Origin: Opeltia flavorubescens
Taxonomy: Eukaryota > Ascomycota > Lecanoromycetes > Teloschistales > Teloschistaceae
Direction: 5' to 3'
Assembly (NCBI GenBank): GCA_000442125.1
Contig: KE546977.1
Coordinates: 1,302,001 to 1,366,000, forward strand
Length of the DNA stretch: 64,000 bases
Shown here: one piece after another, positions 1-12,209 of the stretch
How positions within the stretch are numbered: position 1 is the first letter of the stretch
How the letters are laid out: every line of letters starts with the position of its first letter
The notes under the pieces: model-generated
Told to the model about the DNA's origin: nothing
Seen by the model: only the letters and a program-made list of their open reading frames with translations
The model's database searches: none
Position numbers and translations under genes: made by a program

Positions 1-713
1 TTTTTTCAATGGAAAGTTATCTCCATCATTATTTGTAAAGCTGTGTCGGTGAAGTCAATATTCAAGATCTTGCGCCTCCCTGCATAGACTTTTTGGGAGT
101 AAAATTTTAGAGATTGAGTTTCTACGCACCCTTTTTGTCTATGGATGATGAATCCCGAGGTTCTGGAACGGGGGATGGCTGGATCTATGTATGTGATCAA
201 TGCAAGGGTCGTGGATTCTCCATTCTTCAGATTTTGTGGGCAATGAACAGTTATATGGCAAGATTCCAAAGAGCTTTTGTTCTGATTGATTCAATACGTT
301 CTTTCCTTTATTGGAACGCAGGAGGGGTTGTTGGGGGGGGGGGAGGTGAAAGGGGACGGAGGTGAAGATGTCTGTCCATCGCGTGCCGTGTTTCTCACAT
401 GCTAAGTCGCAGGGCTTTTCTGTATCTTCTATGTTGACGGGGGCAGATAGAGGCGGATTCTTATCAATTAGGTTGGTGGGAATCATATCTCTGGCTCGGC
501 AATGGAGTATGACGGGTTCGAGAAAAACGATGCACTTATATGATCATTTGACTTTACTGAAGGTTGAAGTCGTGGGGAAATGGAATGGCGTAGTACGGGT
601 TGAACGGCATGAACATTCAGGTTCGAAAACAACGGTTGAGTCTGAGAGAGAAAGGCAATTCTGCTTCGAGGCTTGAAAGTTATTCTGAGCAATGTTTCTT
701 TGACTATGAATCC
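1..713. other. No gene recognised (left edge)
   Basis: I see no supported gene here. Several open frames overlap on both strands, but none has coding-like composition, a recognisable motif or convincing splice sites. The right part is probably the 3' flank of the minus-strand secreted-protein gene that ends at 714. A run of ten or so G lies near 335-345. Confidence 0.6.
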
Positions 714-1244
714 CTAAAGCGATTTCCCAACCCAAAGCTTGATCATGATGCCAGCCGTGTTCCCAGGTGGTGAAACGTGACACCTAAACGTCATTGGTAC
801 CGTTCCATCCATCAGCTGGTCCACGAACTCGAAGATGATATCCCATGGCACTGCGTTCATGAAGCCTTGCTCAGCGAGAAATGACAAGGTGAACTGGCCA
901 ATTGAAATCTCTGCTACTGCGCTTGGGGTCTCATCGGCGACGATCCTACGCTGGACATCCTCTAGTATTTTGAGATAGAAATCTCTGAGGTGCAAGAGGG
1001 AGAAGGCGGCAGGCGTGATGAAGTTGATTACTTGGTATTTGATCTTCCAACCGTTGGCGATGGTGTGTTGTCCCATCATGCGTTTGGTCATGGCGAGAGT
1101 ACTGGAAGGTGGACTGGAAGTGGCTATTTCCTGAGCGGTTGATAGCTGATATGGGGACTTCGGTGCTCCATGTGCCACGAGGGCGAATGAGACAAGGATG
1201 AAGATAAACGCCACATTTCGGATTGACGAGGTACGAAATCGCAT
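714..1244 (-). CDS. Small secreted protein, conserved fungal hypothetical
   Basis: This is a single-exon frame of 176 codons beginning with ATG at 1244. Residues 1-26 form a classical secretion signal: a basic start (MRFRTSSIR), a hydrophobic core (VAFIFILVSFALVA) and a likely cleavage after HGA. The mature part has a pattern I associate with small secreted ascomycete proteins of unknown role: G-W-x-I-x-Y near residue 65, P-A-A then L-x-x-F-Y near 80-90, an I-x-x-G repeat near 115, PWDIIFEFV near 133, and a C-terminal I-M-I-K-L-W-V-G. Only one cysteine remains in the mature chain, so it is not a disulfide-rich effector. It is probably extracellular, and its function is unknown. An alternative is a cell-surface protein with a cleaved leader. 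No neighbour suggests a pathway. Confidence 0.75.
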   Translation of the reverse strand: MRFRTSSIRNVAFIFILVSFALVAHGAPKSPYQLSTAQEIATSSPPSSTLAMTKRMMGQHTIANGWKIKYQVINFITPAAFSLLHLRDFYLKILEDVQRRIVADETPSAVAEISIGQFTLSFLAEQGFMNAVPWDIIFEFVDQLMDGTVPMTFRCHVSPPGNTAGIMIKLWVGKSL

Positions 1245-2684
1245 TCTGTCTTTCGGATTTGTTATAGAGGCTGCTTAGGATTTAAGCTTATGGATCAAGC
1301 TTCTCCATGTGCAAGGCTTCTTATCAGGCTGTTCAAACATGCGGAATATATGCCGAGGATTTAAGATGCATGAAAGTCCGCTGCTTCAACGGTTTTCGCA
1401 TATCGAGTATCGGCTGCTAAAACAATGGGAATTCGCAAAATTCGATAACCCCCGGACACGGGAAAGTGAAACAACTGGGAGATGTGACTAGATTGACGAT
1501 CTTGGCTCGTCTGGCAGTAGAAAGAGTTCGTATTGCCGCTCAGTTTGCGACAAGTCACCGTTGTTGCGAACACTGTTTGACCTATGAGATAGCAAATTGA
1601 ACAGAGAACAGTGGTCCGCGTAGGTCATTCTTTGAAATTTGCGTGGTTAAACTCAACGAGAATGGGAGAGAAGGTTACAAGCTTCGACTGTCGTGATATC
1701 AAGAAGCTGGCCTCGAATAGCAAGGTCATTAGCAAGACGAAAGGAAAAGAAAGCCAATCGTCACGGCATTGAAGACAAAAGATTCCTACCGTTCCCACAC
1801 CACCGGACTCAGTCGGGCATGCGTGCGGTATTGTGGAGAACAACAAAACATAGCTTTAGCAACATTTCTCTCGGCGTGGAGAATAGAGGTGCGTAATACT
1901 CAGCAGTCATGTCCTGGTCGCAGCCCGACATGCGTACTTCTGAAGCATCTTGAAAAGTCTGATGAAGTGTAAAGAAGATGAGAGGATTGATTAGCGTGTA
2001 AGATACCTCATACAGACCCGATCGCCACTTCCGTACGTCAAAATCCTTGTGCGGAAGGTGCCACTTCACGCCCGGACCAATTGAAGGTCTTTTCAGACTT
2101 CAGATGCATGCATTGGTGCACAGGCCAAAGCAGCACCAAGCCAGTCGATTGCCAGACCATCACATCGACTGGCTGCAAAAATTTGCGACGAGATAATCTG
2201 ACCGAAAGGAGATCTCTTATTACCGCGGCATGTACCCTCATATATCCTTTGCTTTCTGTATGGCATGACCTTTGTTAACGGACTCCTACGTCTTTGAGAA
2301 CCAAGGAAATTCCTTTCTTTCTCGAGAGGCACGGAGAACGAAGATTGGTCTTAGGAGGCGGGGTTACACCGTTATCGTGCCTTGTTATTACCGAGATACA
2401 CAAGACTAGGGCGTCTTTTCGACTGGCATGGGCGTGTGACCCGCTGCCGCTCCTTGTTTGGGCCATCGGATGTTCAACGCCTCATCCAGCTCTGCTGTTT
2501 CGTCTTTACCTCCATACCGTCTGATCTTCGCCTAGCATTCTGGGAGGTCTTTTTGTCGTACTTCACCAGCAGCAATAATACCTGTTCTGGCCATTGCCAA
2601 CTAATCTTTGCGTGCACCATCTGTCAACAATTGCTTCCATGAGCCCGTTCACACCTCCGTGTGCCAGCAGCTTGAATCTACACA
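1245..2684. other. Intergenic, no gene recognised
   Basis: This is 1.4 kb between two divergent genes. Short open frames are present on both strands but none looks coded, and I found no plausible exon chain. It should hold the promoter of the minus-strand secreted protein (left end) and the promoter and 5' leader of the giant repeat protein (right end). Confidence 0.55.
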
Positions 2685-5600
2685 ATGGCGACAATGTCGC
2701 TCAATCTCTCCTGCAGCGGTCGCCGCGACAACGAATCAATCGGAACAGCCTTCTCGCGACCGAAGACTCGTTTGGATGACAAGAGGCTAGAGCTGGGTAG
2801 CTTTGTGGAGCCGGTGACATGGCGGTGTGATAGTGTATGCAATGATCAGTCCCCCGTCTGCGACTCAACTCCGCATTTTTCGAGCTGGGTATGTTGTGCA
2901 TTATTCCTAAATCGACGATTGAGCCTCAACCAAGTCATTGCAGCCCCAAATGAACTTGTGTCCATCACCTTCGTTTACTCAATTGCGTCTTCTGTTTACT
3001 GACTGGCTCACTAGTCTCGCTGGGTGGCTTTCGAAGAGATTTGCAAGTATATTGCGAATACAGAGCTCTCTAACCTTACTTGTGATGCAGCTTGTATAGA
3101 CATTGAGCTCCCTCCGCCTTATACAGCTACCATTACCGATGCACCTCCTACCTACGAACTTTTACAACTGCCAACCCCAGAGCAGAACAGCATAGCCCTA
3201 AAATCCGAAACTAGGAAAGGAGAGGACCATTCAATATTCCCGTGGCCCGCTAGGCGGGTACACACTCCCACGCTTCCAATCATTCCTATGACACCTGCCG
3301 CTATTGACTTTAACGATACATCTACTTTTCGCCAAGCCGCCAAGAAGAATGCCAAAAAAAAGGCAACCCAAGGTAGTTGGGCAGATGATGCCGGTGAAGG
3401 CGCGAATGACGGTGGTGAAGGAGCTGGCAATGCTGGTGGAGGTGGCGAAGGTGGAGGAGGAGGAGGAGGTGGTGCAGGCGGCAGTAATAATGGTGATGGA
3501 GGAGCAGGTGATGACGGTGGTGGCGATGAGTGGAATTTTGGAGGGGGCAAGAAAAAGAAGAAAGGCAAAAAAGGTAAAAACGCCATAGAGGAAGAGGAAG
3601 AGCAAAAGGAAAAAGAAGAGGAGGAGAAAAAGAAGATGGAAGATTCCACAGGTGGAGGTCAGGATTTGTCTTGGATGGATGACCCGGCTGGAAAACCTGA
3701 GGATGAATGGGCGACCTTCACCGGCACCGAAAAGAAAGGCAAGAAGAATAAGAAGGGAAAAGTGAGTAGCGTCATTACCGAGTCTTTGAGCCCGTCTAAC
3801 CCAAATCTAGATTGAACCTGCCCCTGAACCGCAGACACATAATGCCTTTGAGGACATCAATCTTGGCGGTGATACCCCACACCTTGATCTCAATTTTGGA
3901 ACAGATACGGGCACAAAAGGCTCAGGTGCCTTTGGCGGTGGCGGCTGGGGAAGCAGTTGGGACACTGGTAATACATGGGGTTTTAGTGGAATCGGTAACG
4001 GAGCGGCCGACATCACTGACTCAAAAAAAGACGCCTTGGGTGCCGAGGATACTGGAGCCTGGTCTTTCGGTAAGAAAAACAAGAAGACAACCACCACTGC
4101 CTCGGCCTTTGACTTTGGAGATCTGGTTGATCTGGACGAAGGGGGAGAATCTCAAGCCAAAGTTGGAGGCGACCAAGATGATTGGGATACCAGTTTCACT
4201 ACGGCGGGGAAGAAAGGAAAGAAGAACAAAAAGAACGCCATTGAAGATTCATCCAATGCAACCGATACCACTGCTATCGGTACCGCTTCGACAGAGGCAA
4301 CGACGGCCGACGATTCGTGGAGTCCCTGGGGTACTTCGACTGCGAAGAAGGATAAGAATAAAAAGAAGAAAAACGAGCCAGACCCCCCCATAGTCGAAGT
4401 TCCTCCTGTGCCTCCTCCGCCCCCGGCCCCACCTGTGGAGGCTCCTGTCGATGATATGTGGAATACTTTCGGTACCAAATCCAAGAAGAAGAACAAGAAA
4501 GGTGCTATCGAGGAAATTGCAAAAGTCGAAGAACCTATTGTTGTGGTTCCGGACCCAGAGCCCGAACCTGATCTTGGATGGAGTTCTTTTGGAGCTAAGA
4601 AAGACAAGAAGAAGGGCAAGAAGGATGCTACGGAAGAGAAGAAAACCGAGCCCGATCCTATCGTTGAAGTCCCGGACATTGAGCCTGAATCAAAACCGGA
4701 GCCAGACTTTGACTGGGGTTTCTCAGGTAAAAAGGACAAGAAAAAGGGCAAAAAGGCTGTAGATGACGACAAGAATCAAAAAACAGTGATTCCGGAGCCT
4801 CAAAAAGATGACACCCTTGATCTTTCATGGGGTGGCTTTGGTACAGGTAAAAAAGACACGAAGAAAGGTAAAAAGGACCCGCTTGAAGAACCAAAGGCCG
4901 CAGTAACGGTGGTTCCCGATCCAGAACCTGAGACAAGTTTTGGCTGGGGCGGGTTCGGGACGAAGAAAACCAACAAAAAAGGCAAGAAGACTGTGGAGGA
5001 GGATGAACCCAAGGTCGATGATATTGTAGCTGTGGTCACTGATCCGGACCCTGATCCTATTAGTGGAATGGGATGGGGTGGGTTTGGTTCGAAAAAGGAC
5101 AACAAGAAAAAGACCCAAATAGGGGGCTTTGGAGGTTTTGACGAGGAGTCGTTCTTCGACAAGGGTCCGGAAGCCGAGCCTGTTGTAGAGGACTCTTTTG
5201 ATGCCGGGTGGGGCTCTACCACGAAAAAGGGCAAAAAAGACAAGAAAGGTGGCGTTACGGAGGTTAAGGAAGACACGTTTTCCGCAGTCGGCTCAATGGC
5301 CGCTACCGAGGCTGCTAGCAAAACTGTGGGCGATGATTGGATGAACTGGGGTAGTGATAAAAAGAAAGACAAGAAAAACAAAAAGGGCATTACGGAAGTA
5401 GTTCAAGAAGAAGCTTTGCCCCCGCCACCACCGCCTGTCCCCGAAGCCCCTCCAACAGCTTCTAGCGATATCTGGGGTGGCTCAAAGAAAGATAAGAAGG
5501 GCAAGAAAGGTAAGCTGAGCGAGCCCGAACCTGCAGTTGTTGAAGTTCCTGAGCTACCTNCAGCTCAGAAGGAAGAAGTTGTGGAAGACGATTGGGGAAG

Positions 5601-8600
5601 CTTTGCTCTTTCGCCAAAGGACAAGAAAAAGAAGGAGAAGGAGAGGGAAAGACAGAAAAAGGAGGAGGAAGCAAAAGCAAAGAAAGAGCAGGAAGAATTG
5701 GAAGCGATGGAGAAGGAAGAAGAGGAAAGGAAGGCGAAAGAGGAGAAGGAGAAGGAGAAAGAAAAGGCCAAACCAGGCAAGAAGGGCAAAGCAAGCGTTA
5801 CGACCACGGCTTCAAAGGCTAAAGATCTAATGGCTGGTTCGGTGCCTGATACATCAGCCGTTGTAGAAGATGATTTTTCCAGCAGTATTTGGGGATCGTC
5901 GAAAAAGGACAGTAAAAAGAAGACTGGCAAAAAGGAGAGTGCGTTCGACGTGCCGCCTCCTGTGCCAACGCCTCCAGCTCAAGGCCTAACGCCTCCTCCC
6001 GAGGACGACCTGGACGACTTATTGGATGGTGACTGGGGAGGCTTTGGGACAGCCAAGGACAAGGACAAAAATAAGAAGGACGCCAAGAAGCCGTCCAAGG
6101 CAGACGAGCTCAAAGCAAGCAAAACTACCTCCAAAGACAAAGCGAGCGAGGAAGATAAGAAAGTCAAGGCAGAAACACCAGCAAAGGCAGCCCGGTCTTT
6201 CTGGGGAGGTATGGCCTCGACATCAGCGAGCAAACCCAAGCCCACCACTGAAGAGAAGGAGAGCAAAAAGACTATCAACGATCTCGACCTTGATGCCTAT
6301 CTGGACCCGGATGAGATTGTGGATATCATCGAAGAGGAGCCGCCACCCAAAAAGGGCTCCAAAGCGAAAAGCGGCGACTCCAAACTTTCCAAGACTGCTA
6401 GCAAGGATGACAAAGCTAAGAAGGCCAAAGGCGGTGGCGATGTTGATGCGCTACTGGATTTCGGATTTGATGAGACTAGCAAGACGGTAGACACGGCCAA
6501 AGGTAAGGATGAGGAAAAGAGCGATGCCTGGGGTTTCTGGGGATCAAGCAAGAAGACAACTGGCAAGAAGGGAGATGAGTCGAAAAAGGAGATTAGCAAA
6601 GCAGAAACGACCAATAAGATCGACGCACTAGCCTTCCTCTCGAATGAGCCAGAACCATCTCCGATCGCTGACGAACCGGCGCAATTTCAAACCTCAAAAT
6701 CTTCTAAATCTGCAATGTCGGCGTCGAAAACAACACCAGGAAAGCTATCAGTTGCGCAGAAAGTAAAAGCGTTGGAAAAGGAAAGAAAGGAGGCATTGGA
6801 GAAAACGTTGAAGCCACCCGCACCGCCACCTGTTCCTGAACCCGAAATTGAACCGCCCGCTAAGAAAACAAGTGCAGCCAGCAAATCTAAGGGACTAGCA
6901 ACAAGTAAATTTGCACCTGCCAGCAAGAAAAAGGACAAGGATCCTTCACCTCCTCCGGAAGAAGAAGAAAAGAAGACATCGAAAGACTCAGTACCTGGAA
7001 GTTTCCCTGCAGAAGGTTTTGAAGAAGAGAATCTGATCGACATGCTTGCATCAACCCCTGTCGCAAAGAAAACCGCCAAGAAAGGCGCCAAGACGGCTAA
7101 AAAAGAGCCTCAACCAGACTTTGCGGACATGGACTTTGACTTGGATGTGCCCGTTGTTCCTGCTGCACCACCAACTCCTCCTGCTGAAACTGTCGCCCCT
7201 AAGCCGGTGAAGAAAGAGCGTCCTCGTGTGGTGCGAGATCAAGGCGCATCATCTTGGGGTTTCTGGGGTGCTGCTCCGAAGAAAGACGATAAGAAAGCAG
7301 CCAAAGCCAAGGATGACGCTGACGTGCCCACTACCAAGAAGACCGCTACCCCGGCTCTTGTCCGGTCCAAATCAACCAAGACCCCTAAGGAGAAGGAAAA
7401 GGACACCGAAAAATCCTCAAGCTCGGATGCGAAGGAGAAGAAAGCTGAATCTCGCCCGTCCAAGTCCCGTGGATCCAGCTTTGGTGGTTTATTCGGCGGT
7501 CCCCCACCTGCTCGGACCAAACCCGTTCGACGAGTAAGCACCTCTGCTGCGTCCAAAACTACCACTAAGCGACAATCAATGGACATGGATGCATTCGGCC
7601 TGCCATCTCCGCCACCAGACGACTCACCAGCTACCAACGGGAAAGCTGCTAAGCTTATGGGCACAACACCTGGCAAGCTTGACCGCAAGGCATCAACAAA
7701 AGGAAAGCAGAAGGCCGCTGTAGTACCTGATCCCTACCCTATCGACGATGATGATATGGTTATGGTTAATGGAATTGAGGATCCCATCATCAACGCTCCC
7801 ATTCCCAAGGCCTCTGGTAAATCCTCGAAAGACAAGAGCTCCAGAAACAAGTCAAGCAAGGAGTCTAAGCCTGTCGCAGACGCTGGTGATGATATTGTCA
7901 TGGTTGATGGGCCTTCACAGGACGAGCCTGAATTGCTCGCTTTTGACGAAAAACCACGAGGTCCCCCTCCTCTACGACGTTCCACGACAAGTGCCAAGAA
8001 GCCTCAGAATGGCAAGCTTATGGGTCTCTTTGGTGGCTTTGGCAAGGCACGAGACGTCCCAGAGCGACCAAGGACTAAAGCAGTTATTACCGATGATGAA
8101 GCTATCTCACCCCGCAAACGTACCGTCAATGGCCGTGAAAACTCCTCAAAGCGTATTCGTCGAGACGACCGTAAAGTACGCCGGCCAGAGAAGGAAGATG
8201 GTGGCGCGGACGTCTTCATCACGGATGCTCTCAATGACGGAGGCGCCGCTACCGAACATGACGAAGCCCAGCTCCGCCGGCAGGAGCGGCGGGCCAAACG
8301 AGAAGCACGAGATTCTGAGGATCGGCGCGCCCGACGTGACGTAGAGAGAGCGCCAGACGAATCACGCAAAGCCAAAACCAGTGAACGTCGTTCCAAGCGG
8401 GAGGACGATCGGCCGCGCAAGGAAAGTGTCGAGCGCAGCAAACATTCGTCCTCTCGTCCGCACAAATCCGACCGGAGACGATCATACATGGAATCCCCAT
8501 TGACGAGCGACAGGCCGAAAGCTCATCGATCACGAACAGAGCAGTCATCCAAGAAACGCGAATCCGTACCACCCGCTCCTGATGGTATAGATGATTACTT

Positions 8601-9069
8601 CAATTCTCGAAATGCTGCCGCACCTCAGGAAGGAGCAGCCAAGAACGAGCCGTACATGCACGGAGCAAACGATCATACGTCCTCGTGGGTGAAGTCTCAG
8701 CTCTCGGAACCTGCGGACCCACCGCCTGTGGAGGGTACGGTCATTGAGCCTGCGCCGGAGCTTGGGGGGAAGGGAGGCTATGAGAAGAGTGAGGAGCAGG
8801 ATGCTAGGAGAGCGGCGAGGAAAGCGAGAAGGCAGAGTCGGTATGGGGGTGAGGATGACGCTGGGGAGATTGAGAGGGAGAGGAGGCGGAGGAGGAAGGA
8901 GAAGGGGAGTGAGGGTAGTGCGGCGGAATGGGGAGGGAGGGAGAGGGAGAAGTTGAGTAGACGGTATACGGATATGGGTGGGATTCGGGAGTTGGGTGGT
9001 GATGCGAGGCCGAGTTTGGGTGCTGTGGGGAAGCGTGGGAGTTGGTTGAAGAAAGTCGTAGGGATGTGA
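2685..9069 (+). CDS. Giant acidic/Trp-Gly/poly-Lys modular protein with two PY motifs
   Basis: I propose three exons: 2685-2888, 3015-3761 and 3811-9069. The introns are GTATGT...CTAG (126 bases) and GTGAGT...CTAG (49 bases). All joins are phase 0, and the sum is 6210 bases, or 2069 residues. Exon 2 has no ATG at its left end, which is why the upstream exon is needed. Residues 101-104 (PPPY) and 112-115 (PPTY) are PY motifs of the kind bound by WW domains such as those of Rsp5-type ubiquitin ligases. A Gly-rich stretch follows. From about residue 400 to 1480 there are at least 17 modules of an acidic/proline run, then W-G-x-F-G, then K-K-x-K-K-x-K-K. The last third is Lys/Ser/Arg-rich with RS-like and RRxRR runs, and the end carries SSWVKSQL and EGTVIEPAPEL. 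One undetermined base (5560) makes one residue unknown. It is probably intrinsically disordered and binds nucleic acid or protein. The function is not known, and I recognise no catalytic domain. Confidence 0.85.
4057..7311 (+). repeat. Coding repeat array: W-G-x-F-G / KKxKKGKK modules
   Basis: This in-frame degenerate repeat lies inside the giant gene. Successive units of roughly 35-60 codons each hold an acidic or proline stretch (often PDPEPEP-like), one or two tryptophans in WG or WGGFG context, and a run such as KKDKKKGKK. The first half is regular. After about 5600 the units become longer, and a Glu/Lys/Arg coiled-coil-like stretch (5610-5775) interrupts them. The spacing and sequence decay suggest old tandem duplication followed by divergence. 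Confidence 0.85.
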
Positions 9070-9382
9070 AGTTGGGGTGGAGAGTTTGAATGAAGGTTTG
9101 GGGGGTTTGGGCTATTCGTGGATTTGTGTTTATGTCCTGAGGTTGATTGCTTTCTTGTCGTTCGCTTAGATACCCCCGTTTTATCAGTAATTTTATCGCG
9201 ATTACAATACCTAACATTTGACAGAGCTTTGTCATTTTACAGGGTTAGTGCAAGGATTTGCTGAAAAGATGTCGAGAAATAGGACCGAAAGGGCAGCCAT
9301 TACCGCTTTAATGTTCTATTGTTGGCCGTGTTAAGTTTTACAATATAATCTCTACAGGGTATCATGCTTTTTCCGCCCAAAT

Positions 9383-9411
9383 ATCATCATCATCATCATC
9401 ATCATCATCAT
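9383..9411. repeat. (ATC)n microsatellite
   Basis: About ten perfect ATC/CAT trinucleotide units lie in the 380-base space between two convergent genes. This is a simple sequence repeat with no sign of function. Confidence 0.95.
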
Positions 9412-9449
9412 AACCTTTTTCAAATCCATCATTAACAGCAAATGAGTCA

Positions 9450-11347
9450 CTAGCCAACTTTAACCCGAATCCCCCCATCATCCACAAACCCCTTATCTTT
9501 ATGCTTAGACCTCATATGTCTCTCCAGCGTCCACTTCGTCCCGAAATCATTCCCACAAATCCGGCAGCAGAATTGATTCGGGAGATGTACTTTTTTATGC
9601 TTGTTTAGGTTTGTGGAGTCTGCGCAGCGGAAATCGCACACGGGGCATTTGTAGGGTTTTTCGCCTGTGTGGGTGCGGCGGTGGATTGCTATTTTTTTTT
9701 GTGAAATGAAATTAGTTTTTTGGTTAGATTTGTTTGTGATTTAAGTTGGTATGTTTGGCTTGTTTGGGGAAGGGGGGGGGGACATGAATTTTGTGATTTA
9801 ATGACATACCCATTTGGCTCTCATTGCTGGTGGTTTTGGGGCAGAGGTCGCATTTGTAGGGTTTTTCGCCGGTGGGGTTGTGGACCATTCGTGAGTGGGT
9901 GTCTAGGGAGGCTTTTGTGGTGAAGATTTTGCGGCAGAGGGGGCAGGCGTGTTCGCGATCTATGTAAGAATCAGTTTCAAGGGGATTTTCGGCGCCGGCG
10001 GCGATAGAACGTACAGTCTGAATGTGTGAGAGCGTGACGAATTAGTTTATGGGTGTCGGTTAGTGGTTCTCCTTTCCGGCTGCAACCTGCCCAACGGCAT
10101 ATTGCTGGGATTCGGGGAGCGAGCCGGGACTTCTTGCCTGGTTTGCAGTGATCGTCTCGAAGATGTCGTTGGAGTGCTTCTGCTGTGCCGAATGTCTGGT
10201 TGCAGAGCGACTTGGTGTGGGTGTCAACGATCCATTTACAAATATGGCCATTTGACTGCGTTTCTTGATCTGAGGTATTGGCCGTGCCAGCCTCGGATGA
10301 TGGACTTGTGGTATGTGCACTGGGAGCGTGCTTGTCTTGGTTTGTCGGTGGTTTTTTCATCGAATCGAAATCGTGCCATTTTGGCTGAACTTGGTTTACG
10401 GTTGTATGATGACACTGATGCTCTCGTAGTGTCCTCGCAGGTACAGAAGCTTGCTCAGGCATGTTGTCATGCACATGCCCATATGGCGATACTTGGTTGA
10501 GATAGGACGTCTGATGATGTCCACCGTTTCCGTATGCAGGATAATTTTCAGCAGGTGGATTCGTACCACCAAGATCTTGGAAATTGTACTCATTATTCAG
10601 TGAATAATGCTGATCAAACGCAGAATTGTCCGGCCAGGTAAAATCAAAGTCTAGATGGTCTTCAACAACATGGTTCTGGAGTTGCAATGGATCCTTTAGG
10701 GAAACGTCACAGCCCCCAAAATGACAATCGAGATAGCCGTGGGAACTCATGATATGATTGAACAATTCATCGGATGTTGGATAAGGGCCCATGCAGTCAT
10801 CCCACGAGCAGAGGTAACTATCAAGCTGGTGTTGCTGAGCTTGGTGGCTGGGCAGATTCGACTTGTGCACCACCTCCGAACATGACTCCAGTGGGCATTT
10901 TAGGGTCAGTTGAGGATCGATATGTTTCTCGTAGATGTGTTTCCCCAGTGCGTTCCTTGTTTCAACCGTCACATCGCATGGTTCGCCGGGTAGAATCCAT
11001 GGGCAATGTATCGAGCCCTCGTTCTCACCCCCGACGGCTTGCTGTATATTTTGATGACCAGCAGCAGGTACTCCACCTTCCATGCCCGTAGCGGATCGAC
11101 ACTGTCCTATGCCAGAATTGCAGCTAGATTCGCATGGCTTTTCTATGCAGTCCTCCTCCATACAGATCGAAGCATCCTCACATGAAGAGCCACCGCACAT
11201 TTGTGTACAATGGTCTTCCGAACAGCCAGCTTGACACGAATGATCGCTGCAGCTGTCGCAGGCCATATGGGCAGTGTCTGGAAACCAGTCCATCATGTTC
11301 GTTGGGAGATCTTTCCCACCGGCACAATTTGTCTGTTGAAAATCCAT
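9450..11347 (-). CDS. C2H2 zinc-finger transcription factor, Zap1/ZafA-like architecture
   Basis: Minus-strand exons are 11347-10015, 9959-9810 and 9688-9450. The introns are GTACGT...ATAG (55 bases) and GTATGT...ATAG (121 bases). The total is 1722 bases, or 573 residues. I chose the ATG at 11347 (MDFQQTN); the open frame extends further upstream without another ATG. The N-terminal third is unusually cysteine-rich (CDSCSDHSC, CEDASICMEEDC). The middle has divergent C2H2-like units (CPLESC...H...H, CSWDDC...H...H). From about residue 370 to the end there are classical fingers: C-K-W-x9-C, CRWAGC, ACPLC, KCDLC with TGEKPYKC linkers, CPVC and CCRIC. This layout, a cysteine-rich activation region followed by paired and then serial fingers, resembles the zinc-responsive activators Zap1 of yeast and ZafA of Aspergillus. 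That assignment is inference. The C2H2 identity and exon joins are directly seen. It would act in the nucleus. Confidence 0.85.
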
Positions 11348-12069
11348 AGTACGAAAGGCGCAATTATCCCCGTTACCAAGCAAACGATCTCTCGAATCGA
11401 AGTAGCCTGGGAATCAGAAATTNCCTATTACGGAGGATGTTAGCATCAAAGGCATTGTCGTGCGAACTCTGGTACTCTCACGCTGCAGTCTCGGACCGCC
11501 AATGAAGGATTTTTTTCGGGGCTTTCTCCATGACAGATTCCTTCGCAAGAAAGCTGAGGCTCACTATGATCTCGGAGGTAGGCGATGATGTGACCTGTCG
11601 AGGACAATCGAATGTATTATTGAATGCACCTCAAGTCAACCGCGACATGAAGGTTCACCTCTCTAACGTTTTTGGGAATAAGCTGGTATTCATATCAAAT
11701 CATTCACCTTCAGGGGTGCAATGAAGTATGTTACAAACCCTACACAAACATCACGCTCAGACAGCCAAGAAGACGGCAAGATCCAGTATGTGCCCATGCA
11801 CATACCACGGGATAAACGTAGTAATTCCCAATTATCTTCCTCCATTTGCTCGGGGCCGGCTGAGTACATCCGATAACGAGAACCAACCCTGACTGGCTAA
11901 TCGCTGGGCTCGTGGCTTGAAAGACTGGGTTTCTGGACCAATAATTGATAAAGCCTTTACCAAGAAGACCTTGGTCTTAACCTCGTGAACATGCTGTTTG
12001 CTGGGATCCAGCATTCAAAAGCGGTGTGATAAGCATTGAACAAACAGCCTCATTCACCCCCTCATCAAC
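11348..12069. other. Divergent intergenic region with one N base
   Basis: This is the 5' flank of the zinc-finger gene (left) and of the small plus-strand gene (right). No coding sequence is supported. A single undetermined base lies at 11423. The stretch 11530-11720 is open on the plus strand but looks non-coding. Confidence 0.5.
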
Positions 12070-12078
12070 AGTATAAAT
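12070..12078 (+). promoter_or_regulatory. TATA-box-like element
   Basis: AGTATAAAT lies about 130 bases upstream of the ATG at 12210 and matches a TATA box. The distance leaves room for a 5' leader of roughly 90-100 bases. The position supports the small gene that follows as being transcribed. Confidence 0.5.
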
Positions 12079-12209
12079 CTAGCATTTGCCTATCAATTTC
12101 TCTGGTATTCGAAATACTCGATTCTACCAATCCAAGGCTCAAGTAGTAAGATACTTCGTAAAAGATTATCTTCAAGCAATTGAACACCAATCTCTGCAAC
12201 CCAGTCATA

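Noticed and set aside
3152-3649. Antisense open frames opposite the Gly/Lys-rich exon of the giant gene
   Set aside because: Low-complexity codons on the coding strand keep the other strand open. The frame is only poly-Ser/Phe/Pro, with no start context or motif.
9383-9411. Short regular repeats as a CRISPR array
   Set aside because: It is a plain ATC microsatellite with no spacers, in a eukaryotic genome.
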